DNA of 64,000 bases, taken from the NCBI GenBank assembly GCA_019188255.1, contig JAETXT010000008.1, positions 868,001-932,000 on the forward strand, written 5' to 3'. Below the pieces are notes generated by a model that searched no databases, had not been told where the DNA came from, and worked only from the letters and a program-made list of their open reading frames with translations. This document shows, piece after piece, positions 43,335-55,800 of this stretch. Origin of the DNA: Verticillium longisporum (Eukaryota > Ascomycota > Sordariomycetes > Glomerellales > Plectosphaerellaceae). Position 1 is the first letter of the stretch. The number at the start of each line of letters is the position of its first letter. The position numbers were made by a program, and so were the translations under genes.

Positions 43335-44618
43335 ATTGTTGACGAGGAGAGAACCCGTGTGTGTGGAAAGCTATAATCATCTTCAAGCGTGCTTCATATC
43401 ATCTACCTATATAGGTAACATGTGGCCGATATACTTCGCTGCCTTGGCTGTTGCCGATGCAGATAGGCTGTTCTGGCGAGTTCCTGCATAAACATGCCCA
43501 CAAAGGGAACAAGGAGCACGATATATATCCAGTCGGAGATACATCACAGCTTGCTCTCTATCAATCTGGAACCTGGCCAGGCAACAGACGCGTCTGGATG
43601 TATTACGCAACTTAAAGTCAGCTTGGCATTGTTCAGTTGCGTTCCAAAATTTGGAACTCCCCCTACCGAGGCCTTACAACGAATCCCATCACCAAACCCC
43701 CGTCATTAATTCATTGGTCTGAAGCGTCGTGTCTCCGACAACTCCCTCTACGAAGCTCTCGCATCAATCTTGAGGATGCTGGATGTCTCCAGTCAAGCCT
43801 GCACAACTCTGCACAATGCTCCGCGAGGACGTGATCAAAACCCCCCCTTGAAGCGGCGACATACTGAGCCAGACCCACATCCCACGCCTAGAACGGCCCT
43901 CGCCAATAACCGTGGGTTGGCCACGCCAGATTCTTATCAGGCCACCGCTCTCCGGCGGAGATCGACGGACACCGGTTCTCGACCGGTGGTCTGGCCAGAC
44001 GAAGAAACGTGAATGCCTGGCACCGGCGGGATAGTGTGCTGTCGGCCAAGGCGATGACCCGGGCTTTCCTGGCCAGGTCCATCACCATTGTAACATCATG
44101 TTCCTTGACGCTCGAATGAGTGACAGACTCTGTGAGGCCTTGGTCACCAGCCCTGGCTTGGGAATCAAACACAGCCAGTAGTGATGTACTCACGGAGCAC
44201 TACCAACGATTATTCCATGAGCATACAGCGATCTGATACACGTATACAATTGAGACTACGTGTAGGGGTGCATCCGAAGATATGCACCTCAAGCCTTGTG
44301 GGTACTATCACGGTTCGACAAGCTTAAGACATAGCTTCAGACCAATGTCTCGCTCTTACATGAAGCCTCTCAATGATCACTGACGCAGCGAATCAACGTA
44401 CTTGAGGTCCAGAGATATATACCGCCAGGGACGTTCGCTTCACTACACCATGCTTGCAGAGCCTGAACCACGACACGATGTTGTGGGATCCCAAGACACA
44501 CAATATCAGCCTGTCGCCCTAACAAGATCACACGGACTCAGGGACGCATCAATGTGCACGCTTTTGACCGCGCACCTCCGGCGCAAACGGTTCTCTTCAG
44601 CACTGTTCGTCACAGCTT
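43335..44618. other. intergenic, no gene supported
   Basis: About 1.3 kb. The frame at 43888-44193 (minus) and several short plus-strand frames have no domain. The right end is probably the 3' untranslated region of DBP6. Confidence 0.5.
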
Positions 44619-46934
44619 CTACCTCTGCTTCCGCACCTCGGAAGCTTCCTTCCCCAGTTCCTCCAATGCCTTCTCGTACCTCTCCATCCTCTCCCCGCCA
44701 AATCCTCCTTCTTCCGCATCCTTCTCGACAATGACCAACCGTCCGACCTCTTCCGTTCGCCGGATGCCCTCCCACTTGGCCACGGCGCCCCAGAACCATC
44801 CGCTCTCGCGCGTCTCCACAAGTGTGAACGCCCGTCCCTGCCTGCCCGCACGCGCCGTGCGGCCCACGCGGTGAACGTAACCCGCGGCGCTGGCCGGGAG
44901 ATCATAGTTGACGACGTCGTCGAGGGCCGGCAGATCGATGCCACGAGCCACAAGGTCTGAGGCGACGAGGATGCGGAGGGTGCCGGCTGTAAAGGAGGCG
45001 AGGACGCGGCGGCGGTGAGATGTCTTCTGCGTCGAGGTGAGGGTGCCGATGAGGGGCGCGAGAGAGGGCGCGAGGAGGGAGAGGAGGCGGGAGAGACGGA
45101 TGGCGGACTCGTTGGACTTTGTAAAGATGAGCGCCGTCTTCTTGAAGGAGGCCTTGGGCGTGTCGGAGTCCGAGTCGGAGTCTGACGAGGTGTCTGATGA
45201 ACCGTCCGAGGAGGTATCCGACTCGTCTTCTGATGAAGTGTCGTCGTCGTCTGCTGCTGCTGTCTTCGCAGGAGTTGTTTTGTTCTTCGATGCCGAACCC
45301 GTGGGCGAGAGCAAGTGCTTGCCCTGGAGCAGGTCGAGCAGATATAGAGGCTTGAGCCTGGTGTCGTAGACTCTTGTCGCAAACTCCTTGAGTGAGCTGG
45401 GAAGTGTGTGCTCGGCCACTTGCGTCGTGCCATCGGCCTTGCCGCCCTCGAGCACGATGAGCTGTGGCCTCCTGAGCTGCAGACTGCCGAGCAGACTGAG
45501 ATCTCGGGTGTGCGTTGCACTGGGTACAACTTTGCGGACGCCTGTCCGTCTCGAGTCAGGGAAGTCGCGTGCGCTGAACTTGTTGGTGCGCAGCTTAGGC
45601 ATCACAACGTCCAACCACCCCTGGAAGCTTTGCGCCAGCAGCTTGTCTGCTTCATCGACTACCAGCCAGCGAACATAGTCCAGTGTGAAGCCAGGTGTGT
45701 GATTAATGTGATCGACCAGCCTTCCAGGAGTGCAAATGAGTACGTCGACCTTGGAGTTGTAGTCGACGACGTGGTCGGGCAAGTTACCCATGATTGGCCT
45801 GGACGCCTGCGCGCCACCTTCAGCATCGGCATCCTCAAGTGTAGTCCAAGCCTCGCGATCCGTCTTCACAGCGTCTGCATATGCCTTGGGGTCGTAGCGT
45901 TCCGTCTGCTCTACCAAATTCGCCTGGTCGTTTTTCAATTGATGGCTACCAATTGAAATTCCGATGCGTACGCGCTTCTGATCACGGGCATCAAAAGCAG
46001 CGGCACAAAGCTGGAAGACTTCCTGAGCCTGGTTGACAAGTTCTCTGGTCGGCAAAACAACGAGCGCTCGCAACCTCGTCACTTGGCCCTGGCTGATATC
46101 GCGAACAATCGGCAACGCATACGCCAAAGTCTTTCCCGAACCGGTAGCTGCCGCGACGAGAAGATCACCCTGGCGGTGCTTGCACGAAGGCAAAAGTAAT
46201 GGTATCGCGGCCGTCTGCACCGCGAAGGCGTCCTTGAAGCCTTTCGACTCGAGGATCTTGGCCGAACGGTCGTTGATGCCGATCTCGGGGAACGGGGTTC
46301 TGGTATCGGCTGCAACGCGTATCGGTGCTGCAAGCCATGGCGGTAGGGTTTCATAGGACATCTTGGTCGTGTCGGCGGCCACAGGCTCCGGTTGCGGCAA
46401 GGGGTCCAGGCCGTGCATCTCGACATCCTCCGCTTCGTCTTCGTCGACATTCATTGCCTCAGCTCCCTCGGGCGGTGGTGCCGGGGCCTTGATCGACTTG
46501 GCCTTCTTTGCCAATACTGATGCGAATCGCGAGGGCACCTTGTCTTCTTCGCCGTCGTCGTCCCCATTATCCTCTTTGGCAGGCTTCTTCTTCTTTGGCT
46601 TGTCTCGCGCCTCCCTTTCCCTCTTCTTTTTCTCCTTCTTCTCGGCTTTCTCTACATCTTCAGACTGTTTGGACTTCTTGGGCTTCGGCGCAGGGCTTTC
46701 TGCGCCGTTCGTAGAGGCATCGCCATGCTTGCGCTTTGTCGCGGGAGATAGCGCATTATGCAAGTTTATTGATGGAGACTGGGTCGCCGTCGTCTTTGCT
46801 CCTTTCGTTGGGGGTACGTATCGAGCGTAGTCTGTGGAGGGCTGGCTGGTCGAGCCATGGCCGGCGGTGCTCTGTCGAGGAAGTGGTGATGATGCAGAAG
46901 TTGCTCCCTTTGACGGGACGTATCGATTGTACAT
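44619..46934 (-). CDS. DBP6: DEAD-box RNA helicase, Dbp6-like
   Basis: ATP-dependent RNA helicase of the Dbp6 group (human DDX51 relative), nucleolar, needed for early 60S ribosomal subunit assembly in yeast. A single exon of 771 aa. The N-terminal about 190 residues are Lys-rich and then acidic, typical of nucleolar proteins. Core motifs are the Q-motif region [13 protein letters not shown], motif [10 protein letters not shown] (261-269), Ia PTRELV, Ib TPGR, II VDEAD (426-430), III SAT, a Lys/Thr-rich linker, [17 protein letters not shown], and [14 protein letters not shown] Ser/Asp-rich acidic insert (about 30 residues of SSDSD-type sequence) sits between the two RecA lobes. It is transcribed divergently from the PIG-A gene. 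Confidence 0.93.
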   Translation of the reverse strand: MYNRYVPSKGATSASSPLPRQSTAGHGSTSQPSTDYARYVPPTKGAKTTATQSPSINLHNALSPATKRKHGDASTNGAESPAPKPKKSKQSEDVEKAEKKEKKKREREARDKPKKKKPAKEDNGDDDGEEDKVPSRFASVLAKKAKSIKAPAPPPEGAEAMNVDEDEAEDVEMHGLDPLPQPEPVAADTTKMSYETLPPWLAAPIRVAADTRTPFPEIGINDRSAKILESKGFKDAFAVQTAAIPLLLPSCKHRQGDLLVAAATGSGKTLAYALPIVRDISQGQVTRLRALVVLPTRELVNQAQEVFQLCAAAFDARDQKRVRIGISIGSHQLKNDQANLVEQTERYDPKAYADAVKTDREAWTTLEDADAEGGAQASRPIMGNLPDHVVDYNSKVDVLICTPGRLVDHINHTPGFTLDYVRWLVVDEADKLLAQSFQGWLDVVMPKLRTNKFSARDFPDSRRTGVRKVVPSATHTRDLSLLGSLQLRRPQLIVLEGGKADGTTQVAEHTLPSSLKEFATRVYDTRLKPLYLLDLLQGKHLLSPTGSASKNKTTPAKTAAADDDDTSSEDESDTSSDGSSDTSSDSDSDSDTPKASFKKTALIFTKSNESAIRLSRLLSLLAPSLAPLIGTLTSTQKTSHRRRVLASFTAGTLRILVASDLVARGIDLPALDDVVNYDLPASAAGYVHRVGRTARAGRQGRAFTLVETRESGWFWGAVAKWEGIRRTEEVGRLVIVEKDAEEGGFGGERMERYEKALEELGKEASEVRKQR

Positions 46935-47391
46935 CTTTCCAGGCTCTCTGATCGATTGGTCGTTCGGAGCGGTCGGCCAAGCAAGATGTCGAGAATGGTG
47001 TTCCGTCGTCGCTGCACCTGGTCTCGGAGGGGCAGAAGAGACGAGCTTCCAAAAAAATTGGGCGATGATCCAGCATAGCGGCTTATCAGCGTTCTGCCGG
47101 TCTCCACCGCCCCCTTATCGTTCCCGCTGCAGGGGTTATTCTTTAGCTGTCTTGATCCAATCCCTTGACCAACTGATCATCAGCGCATTCGGGTGTGTCT
47201 CTTGAGGCCGAAACCAGGGACCTGCTTGACTGACGATCATGGTCGACTGAACAACTTGAGTACCACTTTCGACCAGTCGACCGCCGACAACCCATCAATC
47301 TGCCCGAAAAGGCTGGCCCACTGCGTTTCGACATCTGTCCTACGTCAGACATGCCTCACCATCCTAGGTAGCAGGACCCTCGACCGCTACG
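46935..47391. promoter_or_regulatory. shared divergent promoter, DBP6 / GPI3
   Basis: Only 457 bp separate the start codons of the two divergent housekeeping genes, so the region must serve both. Short frames inside it lack domains. I could not place TATA or other motifs with confidence. Confidence 0.6.
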
Positions 47392-48962
47392 ATGCCCCGC
47401 CGTCGTACGTTCAATATCGCCATGGTGTGCGACTTCTTCTTTCCGCAGCCAGGAGGAATCGAGAGTCACATCTACCAGCTTTCCTCGAAACTCATAGACC
47501 GCGGCCACAAGGTCATCGTCATCACCCACGCTTACGAAGGCCGCACCGGCGTGCGCTACCTCACGAACGGCCTCAAGGTCTACCATGTGCCTTTCCTCGT
47601 CATCTTCCGCCAGGCCACTTTCCCCACCGTCTTCTCGTTCTTCCCGATCTTCCGCAATATTGTCATCCGCGAGAGGATTGAGATCGTCCACGGCCACGCC
47701 AGCTTAAGCAGCCTCTGCCACGAAGCTATCCTCCATGGCAGGACCATGGGACTGCGGACCCTCTTCACAGATCACTCACTCTTTGGGTTCGCAGATGCCA
47801 CGAGCATCCTGACGAATAAGCTTCTCAAGTTTACTCTCAGCGACGTCGACCATGTCATTTGCGTCAGCCACACCTGGTATGTACATGTTTCCGAGGTTCT
47901 TGCTTGAGCTCACATTGTTAACACCTCCCAAGCAAGGAGAACACTGTTCTGCGAGCATCCCTCGATCCGCTCATGGTCTCCGTCATCCCGAACGCCGTCG
48001 TCGCCGAGAACTTCCGCCCCAAAAACTACCCCTCCAACCCGTCGGGCGTCGCCAACTTTGCCCACAACCCGCCGCCCGCCCAGCCCCTCGGCCCCAACGA
48101 CACAATCACCATCGTCGTCATCTCCCGCCTCTTCTACAACAAGGGCACCGATCTGCTGACGGCGGCCATCCCGCCCATCCTCTACAACAACCCGAACACG
48201 CGCTTCGTCATTGCCGGCTCGGGCCCCAAGGCCATCGACCTCGAGCAGATGATCGAGCAGAACGTGCTCCAGGACCGCGTCGAGATGCTCGGCCCTGTGC
48301 GCCACGAGGAGGTCCGCGACGTCATGGTCCGCGGCCACATTTACCTGCACCCGTCCCTGACCGAGGCCTTTGGCACCGTCATTGTCGAGGCCGCGTCGTG
48401 CGGCCTCTACGTCGTCTGCACCCAGGTCGGCGGCATCCCCGAGGTCCTGCCCTCGCACATGACCGTCTTTGCGCGCCCCGAGGAGGACGACCTCGTCGCC
48501 GCCACGGGCAAGGCCATTGCGGCGCTGCGCGCCAACAAGGTCCGCACCGAGCGCTTCCACGAGCAGGTCAAGAAGATGTACTCGTGGACCAACGTCGCCG
48601 AGCGCACCGAGCGCGTCTACCGCAGCCTCTACGAGGACGACGAGGACGACGGCGGGGAGCAGGCCGTGGACGACGACGAGTACGACGAGCACGAAGGGGC
48701 CACGTCGCCGCGCTACGGCGTCGCGCGCGCCGGCGAGAGGAGCTTTGCGCTGATTGACCGCCTCAAGCGGTACTATGGCTGCGGCATCTGGGCCGGCAAG
48801 CTGTTCTGTCTGTGCGTCATCATCGACTACCTCATCTACCTGTTTCTCGAGATGTGGTTTCCCCGCGAAGATATCGACATTTGCCGCGACTGGCCGCGGA
48901 AGAGGATCCCCGAGGACGACGACGAAGAGGAGAGGCGGAAACACGGCAGGTGGAACAAATAG
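47392..48962 (+). CDS. GPI3: PIG-A/Gpi3, catalytic subunit of GPI-GlcNAc transferase
   Basis: Transfers GlcNAc from UDP-GlcNAc to phosphatidylinositol on the cytosolic face of the ER, the first step of GPI-anchor synthesis. Exons 47392..47876 and 47933..48962 (56-bp GT..AG intron) give 504 aa. The N-terminal PIG-A domain has [16 protein letters not shown], the [15 protein letters not shown] region and [10 protein letters not shown]. The GT4 glycosyltransferase domain has [12 protein letters not shown], the EX7E-type motif in [14 protein letters not shown], and [10 protein letters not shown]. An acidic insert (DEDDGGEQ) follows. A C-terminal membrane anchor ([19 protein letters not shown]) and a short charged tail complete the protein. 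The length and order match the fungal and human proteins. Confidence 0.96.
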
Positions 48963-50015
48963 ACGCCGACGGATAGACGGACGGCTTTCTGGCATGAGAC
49001 TTGTAGACGAGCATGGCGTTCCGGGTTCAGTTGGGTTACATATGCGTCTTGCTCCAAGAAGAGAGCATGGAAGCAGCAGCGTCACAGATTTTTTGGTTTA
49101 TCCAGCACAGAATATACGATATACTGCTTTGACCGTGCCTCGGACTCGTCTCGGTATATACACATTCTCTAGACTTCTTCCACTGCGCAGCCTTTATCCG
49201 CAGCCGCGAGTAGAGAAGCTTCATCCCGCAAGGATGCCCACTACTCGGAATCCCTGCCTCAGCCTTCCACCCCCTTTGTCTCCATACTCGCCAAGACGAC
49301 TACCTTCAGGGCCATATCTCGACCCGCAGAACTGCCGTGTTTGATGCATCTAGGCTTGTCGAGGTCCAATCCAGTCCGGAATAGCACGGGGCGAGAGGGA
49401 GAACAAAGGGGGGTGGGGTGGGCATCCATCCAGCATGCCGTAAGAAAACGCCAAACCAACTGTCGAATGAAGAAAAAAGGAGGGCGTCAAGTGAGAGGGA
49501 GAGAGCCGTCTAAGGAGCGCGTTTCATCGGCTCATCGTCCACGAGAAGATCTAGGTATCCAGGCGAAAAGGACCCCTACATCACGGAATGGCAGAGAGGA
49601 GGGGCCGGAAAAGGGTCGAATAAAGAGCACACCAGATGGTGGGTCTTCGCAATGGGGTGGGTGGGAAAAACGAAGAAAGTGTAGAGGGAGGGGGTATCAG
49701 CGAAAGTCGAGCGCAGGCCAGGCCGGGGTCCGTGGCTTTATTTGGTGTGGATGGTTTGACAGAAATGTTCAGGCTGGGGTTCTTCTGAGCAGCAACAGGA
49801 ACAAGTCGTTCATGCCTGGCCGTGGTCGCCGTCTTTGAGGAGGAGAGGGGGGGTCAGCTTTCTTGGTTCTGGTTCCTCTCGATTATTTCTCGGGCGGCGG
49901 ATTGTGTCTCGAGTACAAGGAAAAGAAGCGGTGCCGTGTCTCAGAAGAGGAGAGAGAGAGAGAGAGGAAGAAAGGAAACGTGTTGTGAAGCGTGAGAGGA
50001 GAGGGAGGATAGCAC
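48963..50015. other. intergenic, purine-rich on the plus strand
   Basis: About 1 kb between convergent genes. From about 49380 to 50020 the plus strand is strongly A+G rich and includes a (GA)n run at about 49944-49970. The frame at 49341-49838 is a by-product of that composition. Confidence 0.55.
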
Positions 50016-50746
50016 TCAGTGCCGTGTGCTCTGGGAAGGGGGGCGATCGGAGAGGTCGTCCCTCCCGACGAATTCGTAATCACCTTCGCTGGCAGTGGGA
50101 GTGGGTGGCATGTTGGCCGACGACGGGGCGGGAGGCTGGTTCTGGCGCGCCGTACCTGGTCGGGAGCGGGACCCGTCTTTGGTGGCTGTCGCGGCAGCAG
50201 AAGAGGAGGTTGTGGTCGAGGTCGAGGGTTGCTGTTGGTGAATGGGGAGAGCGCCCCGCTGGTGGGTAGAGGAGGAGCCGCGCTTCATGCGCTCTTCCAT
50301 CTCGCGAATGCGGCGCTCGAGGGCCTCGAGCTCGGCGGCTTGGGACTGGACGTTTTGCTTTCTGCGAGAAGGTTTTAGCTTGGGGGCGGTCGGTGGTTGT
50401 CGTTTCGTCGCAGCGAATACGACCATGGCGTTGTAGGAGGGCCCAGAGCTCAGAGCACAGAGCTCATAAGTTCCTTGGGACAGTCTTACCGCTGGTCAAC
50501 CTTCTCGTCCATGTCGGCGACGCTGTTCTCGATACGGAAAATGTCCATCAGCTCCTGGGAGAAGGAGCGGGCGATGGTGCTATAGGCGTCTGTCAGCTCG
50601 CGTGCTCCGGTAGCACAAAGGTTCGCGGCGGGGAAAGAGGGCCCTGGGGACGGCGGAGCGTCGAGGGAGCGCACTCACGACTGAGGACGACGGCCATTGG
50701 GCTGCCAGTCGCGGTCCAGCTCAGCGTCGGTCAAGTTCTGGGCCAT
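50016..50746 (-). CDS. small coiled-coil protein, function unknown
   Basis: Probable three-exon gene, complement(50016..50361, 50490..50596, 50679..50746), about 173 aa. Exon 1 reads MAQNLTDAELDRDWQPNG. Exon 2 reads LTDAYSTIARSFSQELMDIF and ends EKVDQ. Exon 3 opens with KQNVQSQAAELEALERR and continues as a charged coiled coil, then a Ser/Thr/Gln/Pro-rich tail ending in EGDYEFVGRDDLSDR. The second intron (128 bp) is clean GT..AG. At the first intron the consensus donor GTGAGT leaves phase 2 whereas the only sensible acceptor needs phase 0; one missing G at 50679 would cure this. I do not recognise the family. The pattern of short helices plus coiled coil suggests a subunit of a small complex, but this is inference. 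Confidence 0.6.
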
Positions 50747-52825
50747 GGCTGGAGTGTAGATGTGTTGATGTATCTATGGCCGGGCTTAGGTGATGGTGGT
50801 CGTAACAGTAGGGCGCGGCGGTGAGGATGAGCAAGGAGACGCGGGTGTAGGTTGGCAAGGTAGGTTGGTAGGTAGGGTAGATGCAGTGTGGTGGAGGGGA
50901 GGAGGAGGGAAGACGTCAAAGGTTTTAGGGGAGCTGTGCTCTGCAGCGCTTCGGGTGTATTGTGGTGGAGGTGGTGAGTGGTACCTTAAAGGTAGGGGGC
51001 ACTCTAGTTGTCGTGGCTCGGGTCGGGTCGATAAAGGGGGCCCAATGGGGGGGTTTGGTCGATTGGGATTGGGGGAATTGGGGGATTTAGAGGGGGAAAA
51101 GAGACCAGGATGATCAGCACCTCAACCGTCACTTGGGGGGGGAGCAATCAGCTGGGCCCCTGTCACGGGCCAACAGATGCACTGAGGAGATTCATGCTAC
51201 CTTGGCAAGGGGGAGGGGGAGGGCTGCCGTCTGAATGACCTGGGGCCTTGTATGAGGATGAAGGAAAGATGAACGTCAGGTCCATGCTTGTATGATGTAC
51301 CTGTATTTTTCCTCTCTCATATTCCCCCTGCCAGCTTCATCAAGCTCTGGGAGCTTGTCGAGTGCCGAATAGGGGCTCAATGCAGCTAGGTAACCTACCT
51401 ACCTTACCTAGGTACCTAGGTAGGTAGGTAGGTACCATACCTACAGCTTCGGGGGCAGCAAGCCAAGGCGGCTAGTTTGGCCGCTAATCATGGCACCGCT
51501 GCCCGTCCTAATGCGCGGGGCGTGCCTGGAATCGCTTCCCGCACCGTGCATCCCAGCTGCCCGAAGGTGGGGAAGACACACCCCCCGAAGGTTCGCTGTC
51601 ATCTGCAACACGGGGGGGCATGGTGCACCCTGTCGAGGGACCGGACAGAATGACATGCACTGTCAGCACTGTCTGGGACGGATCAGTAGGCCGTCTCATA
51701 GGTACATTGAGGTAATGCTCATGCAGATCGCTCGAAACCCGGGAATCAGGTAGATCGTGCTTTTTCCTCGCCTGCCATCGCTGGGATTGCATGAACTAGT
51801 AAGGCGCTGCACAATGGACAATTTCCCAGGGATCGGAGGGCCACAGAAACCATGATTCCTTCCTCGTGTCTGCGACACCTGATTGTTGAGCACCTCGAAG
51901 ACACTTTGCTTCTCGTGTGATTCTCCCACGGGACACAAGAAACACTCGATCCGCCGCTTCCACCAGGACTCGCATGACGGCATCACCCGCGAGACATCCA
52001 TTTCGTGGCTGTGGCCAGGCATAGCAAGGTACCGACCAGATAAGAGTCATGACATCAGCAGTACCATTCCGGTGATTTGTTGCTGATGCCTGACTGTTAA
52101 TGACATGGACGCAGAAGAGCCACAATACCGCTGTTGCAGCGATGTAGTTCAAAGGATGTTGTGATTAAGATGAATGGTGCAGGCCAACCACCATACTGAG
52201 CACCTAGACAGCTTCAATCTTAGATGGTATCCTCATGGCCTGCTAGTAATCAAACGAAATGGTGCTGATGACTCGCTACTGGCTCGGCCATGAAGGTTGC
52301 CGCCTTACCTAAGCTCACCTCCCTCGCAGGATTTTCCGCCCGCCGTACGCTCCATCCCTCGCCTCGTGCACTGGGCGAGCGGCCTTGGCTCTAGCCTCAG
52401 CCTGGCAACAAATTTCGACCCGCCTTCCAGCTCCAAGCTCTAACCACCAACCAGCAACAACATTCATCTCCATCGCCGCCAGAAAATCCCATCTCTCATC
52501 TCCTCGGTCTCACGTGACCTCGAAAGGCCGACCGCGAAAAAAAACATCGTCAATCATCATCTATCAATTGCGCGCCCATCCGAAACGCTCCATCAATACC
52601 CCCCGCGATCCCGGAAGGCGCGCAGTTAGATGCATCAATATTGATCCCATAGCGCATAACGGCAGCCAGTACGTCTTGTCGACCACTCCGTTCCAACCTC
52701 GTTGCCTCATCGCGTTCCTCATCCATGATGACACCTTTCTGACTTGTCTTCGCTTCGCTCTCCAGATCGTGGCGCCCATCCACCTCCTCTCCCAGCAGCG
52801 GCGCGGCGGACTCGCCGACTGGGGC
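50747..52825. other. long intergenic region with TAGG repeats
   Basis: About 2.1 kb. TAGG-type repeats lie at 50848-50880 and 51386-51443. No gene is supported. The frame from 52385 that runs into the bromodomain gene has no family likeness before 52826 and is read as 5' leader. Confidence 0.5.
51386..51443. repeat. TAGG/CCTA repeat block
   Basis: About 58 bp of CCTA and TAGG units with GGTACC cores; the longest such block in the window, able to form a hairpin because the two unit types are reverse complements. Confidence 0.88.
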
Positions 52826-55800
52826 ATGAATACCGCACCATACACCCCGCTCGAGTCGCTGCTCCTGTTCCAAGCCCTCCTCGTCCACGGCGTCGAGGCC
52901 GCCGCCTTTGCCCGCGTCTCGGATCTCCTCAAGGCGAACGCTCTCATCCGGCATGACGCGTCCTACGACGCTGCACGCCTCAGCCCTGATGCCCTGCGCC
53001 AGCTCTTCCTGCACCTAGTGCGGGAGGAGCTCAGGAGTGAGGCCGCCGCCGCCGCCAATGCGAATGCCAACCCGAACCCGAATACCGACGCCAACCCTGC
53101 ACTGTCGCCAAAGTCGAGGAAGCGAAAGGCCCAGAGCCCTCCTCTGCCGTCGCTCAAGGAAGTCATCGACAACTTTGGGAAGATCCCCGTGCTGGTAGAG
53201 AAGCTTTACGCCAGGTATCGGGAGCAGACGGTCAGGGCCATCAGGGAGGATGAGCGCAGAGTCGTCGCTTTGCAGCGGGAGATTCATGTTCTGGAGCAGG
53301 CCGAGCGTGAGGAAGAGAAGGCCCGACTTGACGCGAAACGCTTGCCAGCAGCTGCGCAGGCCCAAACCGCCACACCCGTGCCGGCACCATCACCAACACC
53401 AACGCCAACGCCCGATCTTCAACGCCCGCCTCCACCACCCAAGAGACCCAGTCCCGTTCCCGCAACAACGCCTCATACCGCGCCATCACCAGGCCCCGTC
53501 GCGATCCAGCCAGCGGTACCAACACCGTCGCCTGCCCCTGTCCAAGCGAAGCCATCTCCCGGACCTCAACAACAACACCAAATTCCTTCCCGCAATGTAG
53601 CACCTCCCTCGGGACCCTCCCCGCCGCCGCCGCCGCCACCAACAGCCGTACCACAAGCGCAGACACCGTCCCTGACACCCCAAGGCAAGGCTCAGCAGCC
53701 TTTCAAGCCAACAGGTCCCCCAAGTCAGGTCCTTCAACCGCCGATGGGAGCCAGCCAGCCGCCGCCACGCAGCCTGCAATCGACGACACCAGTGCCCTTG
53801 CCCGCCATCTCCCCACGGCCAGATGCCGCAAAGCCAAAGACGCCTGGACCAGCAGTGGCCGTGCCTGTGCCCGTTCCCCATCCCGGATCCCCGAGCACGC
53901 TCTAATGGGAGAAGCCATCCCAGCCCCCTGGACCGGCGGCGCCGCTCCAGGGACGCCCTACGCAACCACAGCCACTGGCAACCAATGCGCCGTCTACACC
54001 TGGACAGGCGCAGCCGGCTGCTGCTTGGCATCCACCTTCCCAAGGACAACAGCCTCCCAATGCACCTCAAACGCAGGCTCAGGCTCAAGCTCATGTTCAA
54101 GCTCATGTTCAAGCCCCAGCTCAGACTGTACATCACGCCAATGTACAAGTACCACGACTCCAGCAGCCACCTTTACAGCATCAGCAGCCGGTCCTCGTTC
54201 CCCCACAAGCTGGGGGTCAACTCGTGCCACCTTCACATCCGGCCAGCCGTGCTAACCCAAGTCTCCAACCCACTCAACCCACTGCGGCACCTCAAAGACC
54301 ACCATCTACGACTCCAGTCCCCTCTCCGGCTGTTCCTCAGGCGCGCCCCGCCTCTGCTCAACCACAACAACCCCCTACGCAAGCTGCGACCGGCTACGTT
54401 CCACCTCAGAACCGGCCTATCGCTGCAGCTCCAGCTCCAGCTGCTTCAACTCCAGCTACCCAGCAGCAGCCGCTGGTGCCACCACCAGGCTGGGTGGTCC
54501 AGCCTCCTTCACAGCAGACGCAGCAACAGCTTGGCCACACGCCGCAACATGTCCAGCAGCAATTCAGTCCTTCGCCTACCCCATCGCACCCACGGAACCA
54601 GCCTGGTACCGCACAGAAGCGCGTTGGCTCACCTTACACCAACCAGCCTCCGAAGCCCGCCATCCCAGCTCACTTGGCCGGTCAACTGCCTGCTTCACCA
54701 TCTCCGGCGCAGCGAACCCCTAGTAGTTTCGTTCCGCCCAAGACTCCAGTGGCCAGTTCCCCCTCCTTCATCATGACCGGGTCGGGCACGCGATGGACGG
54801 CAAAGTCAACCCCTTCGACACCACGACCACCTGCGCAGGGCCGACCGTCTGGAGACGTCCCTAGTCCGGCCTTCGAGCCACTTAGTCCTGTGCTTGCGTC
54901 GGACAATCTTCCAGCGCCCACGCCATCGCAGGCACCACCCTCGCAGCAAGCGACACCCAAGGCGGAACCAAAGCTGAAACCAGAGCAAGAACCGTTACCC
55001 AAATCTGTCGAGTCGGTACCAAAAGAGCCGAAAGAGACGAAGGAGGGCAAACCAAAACGTGGAAGGCCGTCTCGGAACGCGCAAAGAGATGCCGCGCAGG
55101 AGACGCCTTCACGCATCGTCGCGCGAAGCCAGTCCGTGGCTTCTCAGGCCGATGAGCTTTCTATGGATGATCATGAGCTGGCGCCTCGTGTTAAGAACGA
55201 AGAGGCTACGCCAAGACCACCAGATGAGGCTGGCGATACGACGGCAGATGAGAGTGGCCCAAGCCGACGACACGCCGTCACACCCAGCAGCGTGTCGTCT
55301 CGCCTAGCGCACAAGCGAAAGCGTCAGGAATCCCCTGTAGAACTACCGCCACAACCCGCCAGCACGCCAACACACGTGCTCTGGACCCGTCAGTTTGGCA
55401 AGATCAGTAACCCTGCCCTGGATCAGATCAGCAGCCACCGTTGTGCCAACCAGTTTGCTCATGCGATTCGCGAGCGAGATGCACCAGGCTACAAGGGCCT
55501 CATTCTGCAACCGCAGGACATAAAATCGATCCGAGCTGCCATGACCCACGGCAACAGGGCCGCAGTGGAAGCGGCCAAGAAGCTCCCTGACGGCGATCCC
55601 GGCACGCCGACATTATGGCTCCCGATCAGCAGCGATCTGTTGCCGCCCAAGTCCATCATCAACAGCGAGCAGCTGGAGCGCGAGCTGGTTCACATGTTCT
55701 CCAACGCCATCATGTATAACCTGGATCCGTACCGCGGCCCAGGTAATTCGTTCATGAAACGCGAGGCCTCGGTGGACGGCGAAGGCGACGCTGAGCCCTC

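Noticed and set aside
47910..49085. Minus-strand frame of 391 codons opposite GPI3
   Set aside because: Antisense shadow of the conserved PIG-A coding region; composition is a by-product of codon bias.
52385..52825. N-terminal extension of the bromodomain gene
   Set aside because: Open frame but no family likeness; family similarity starts exactly at MNTAPYTPLESL.
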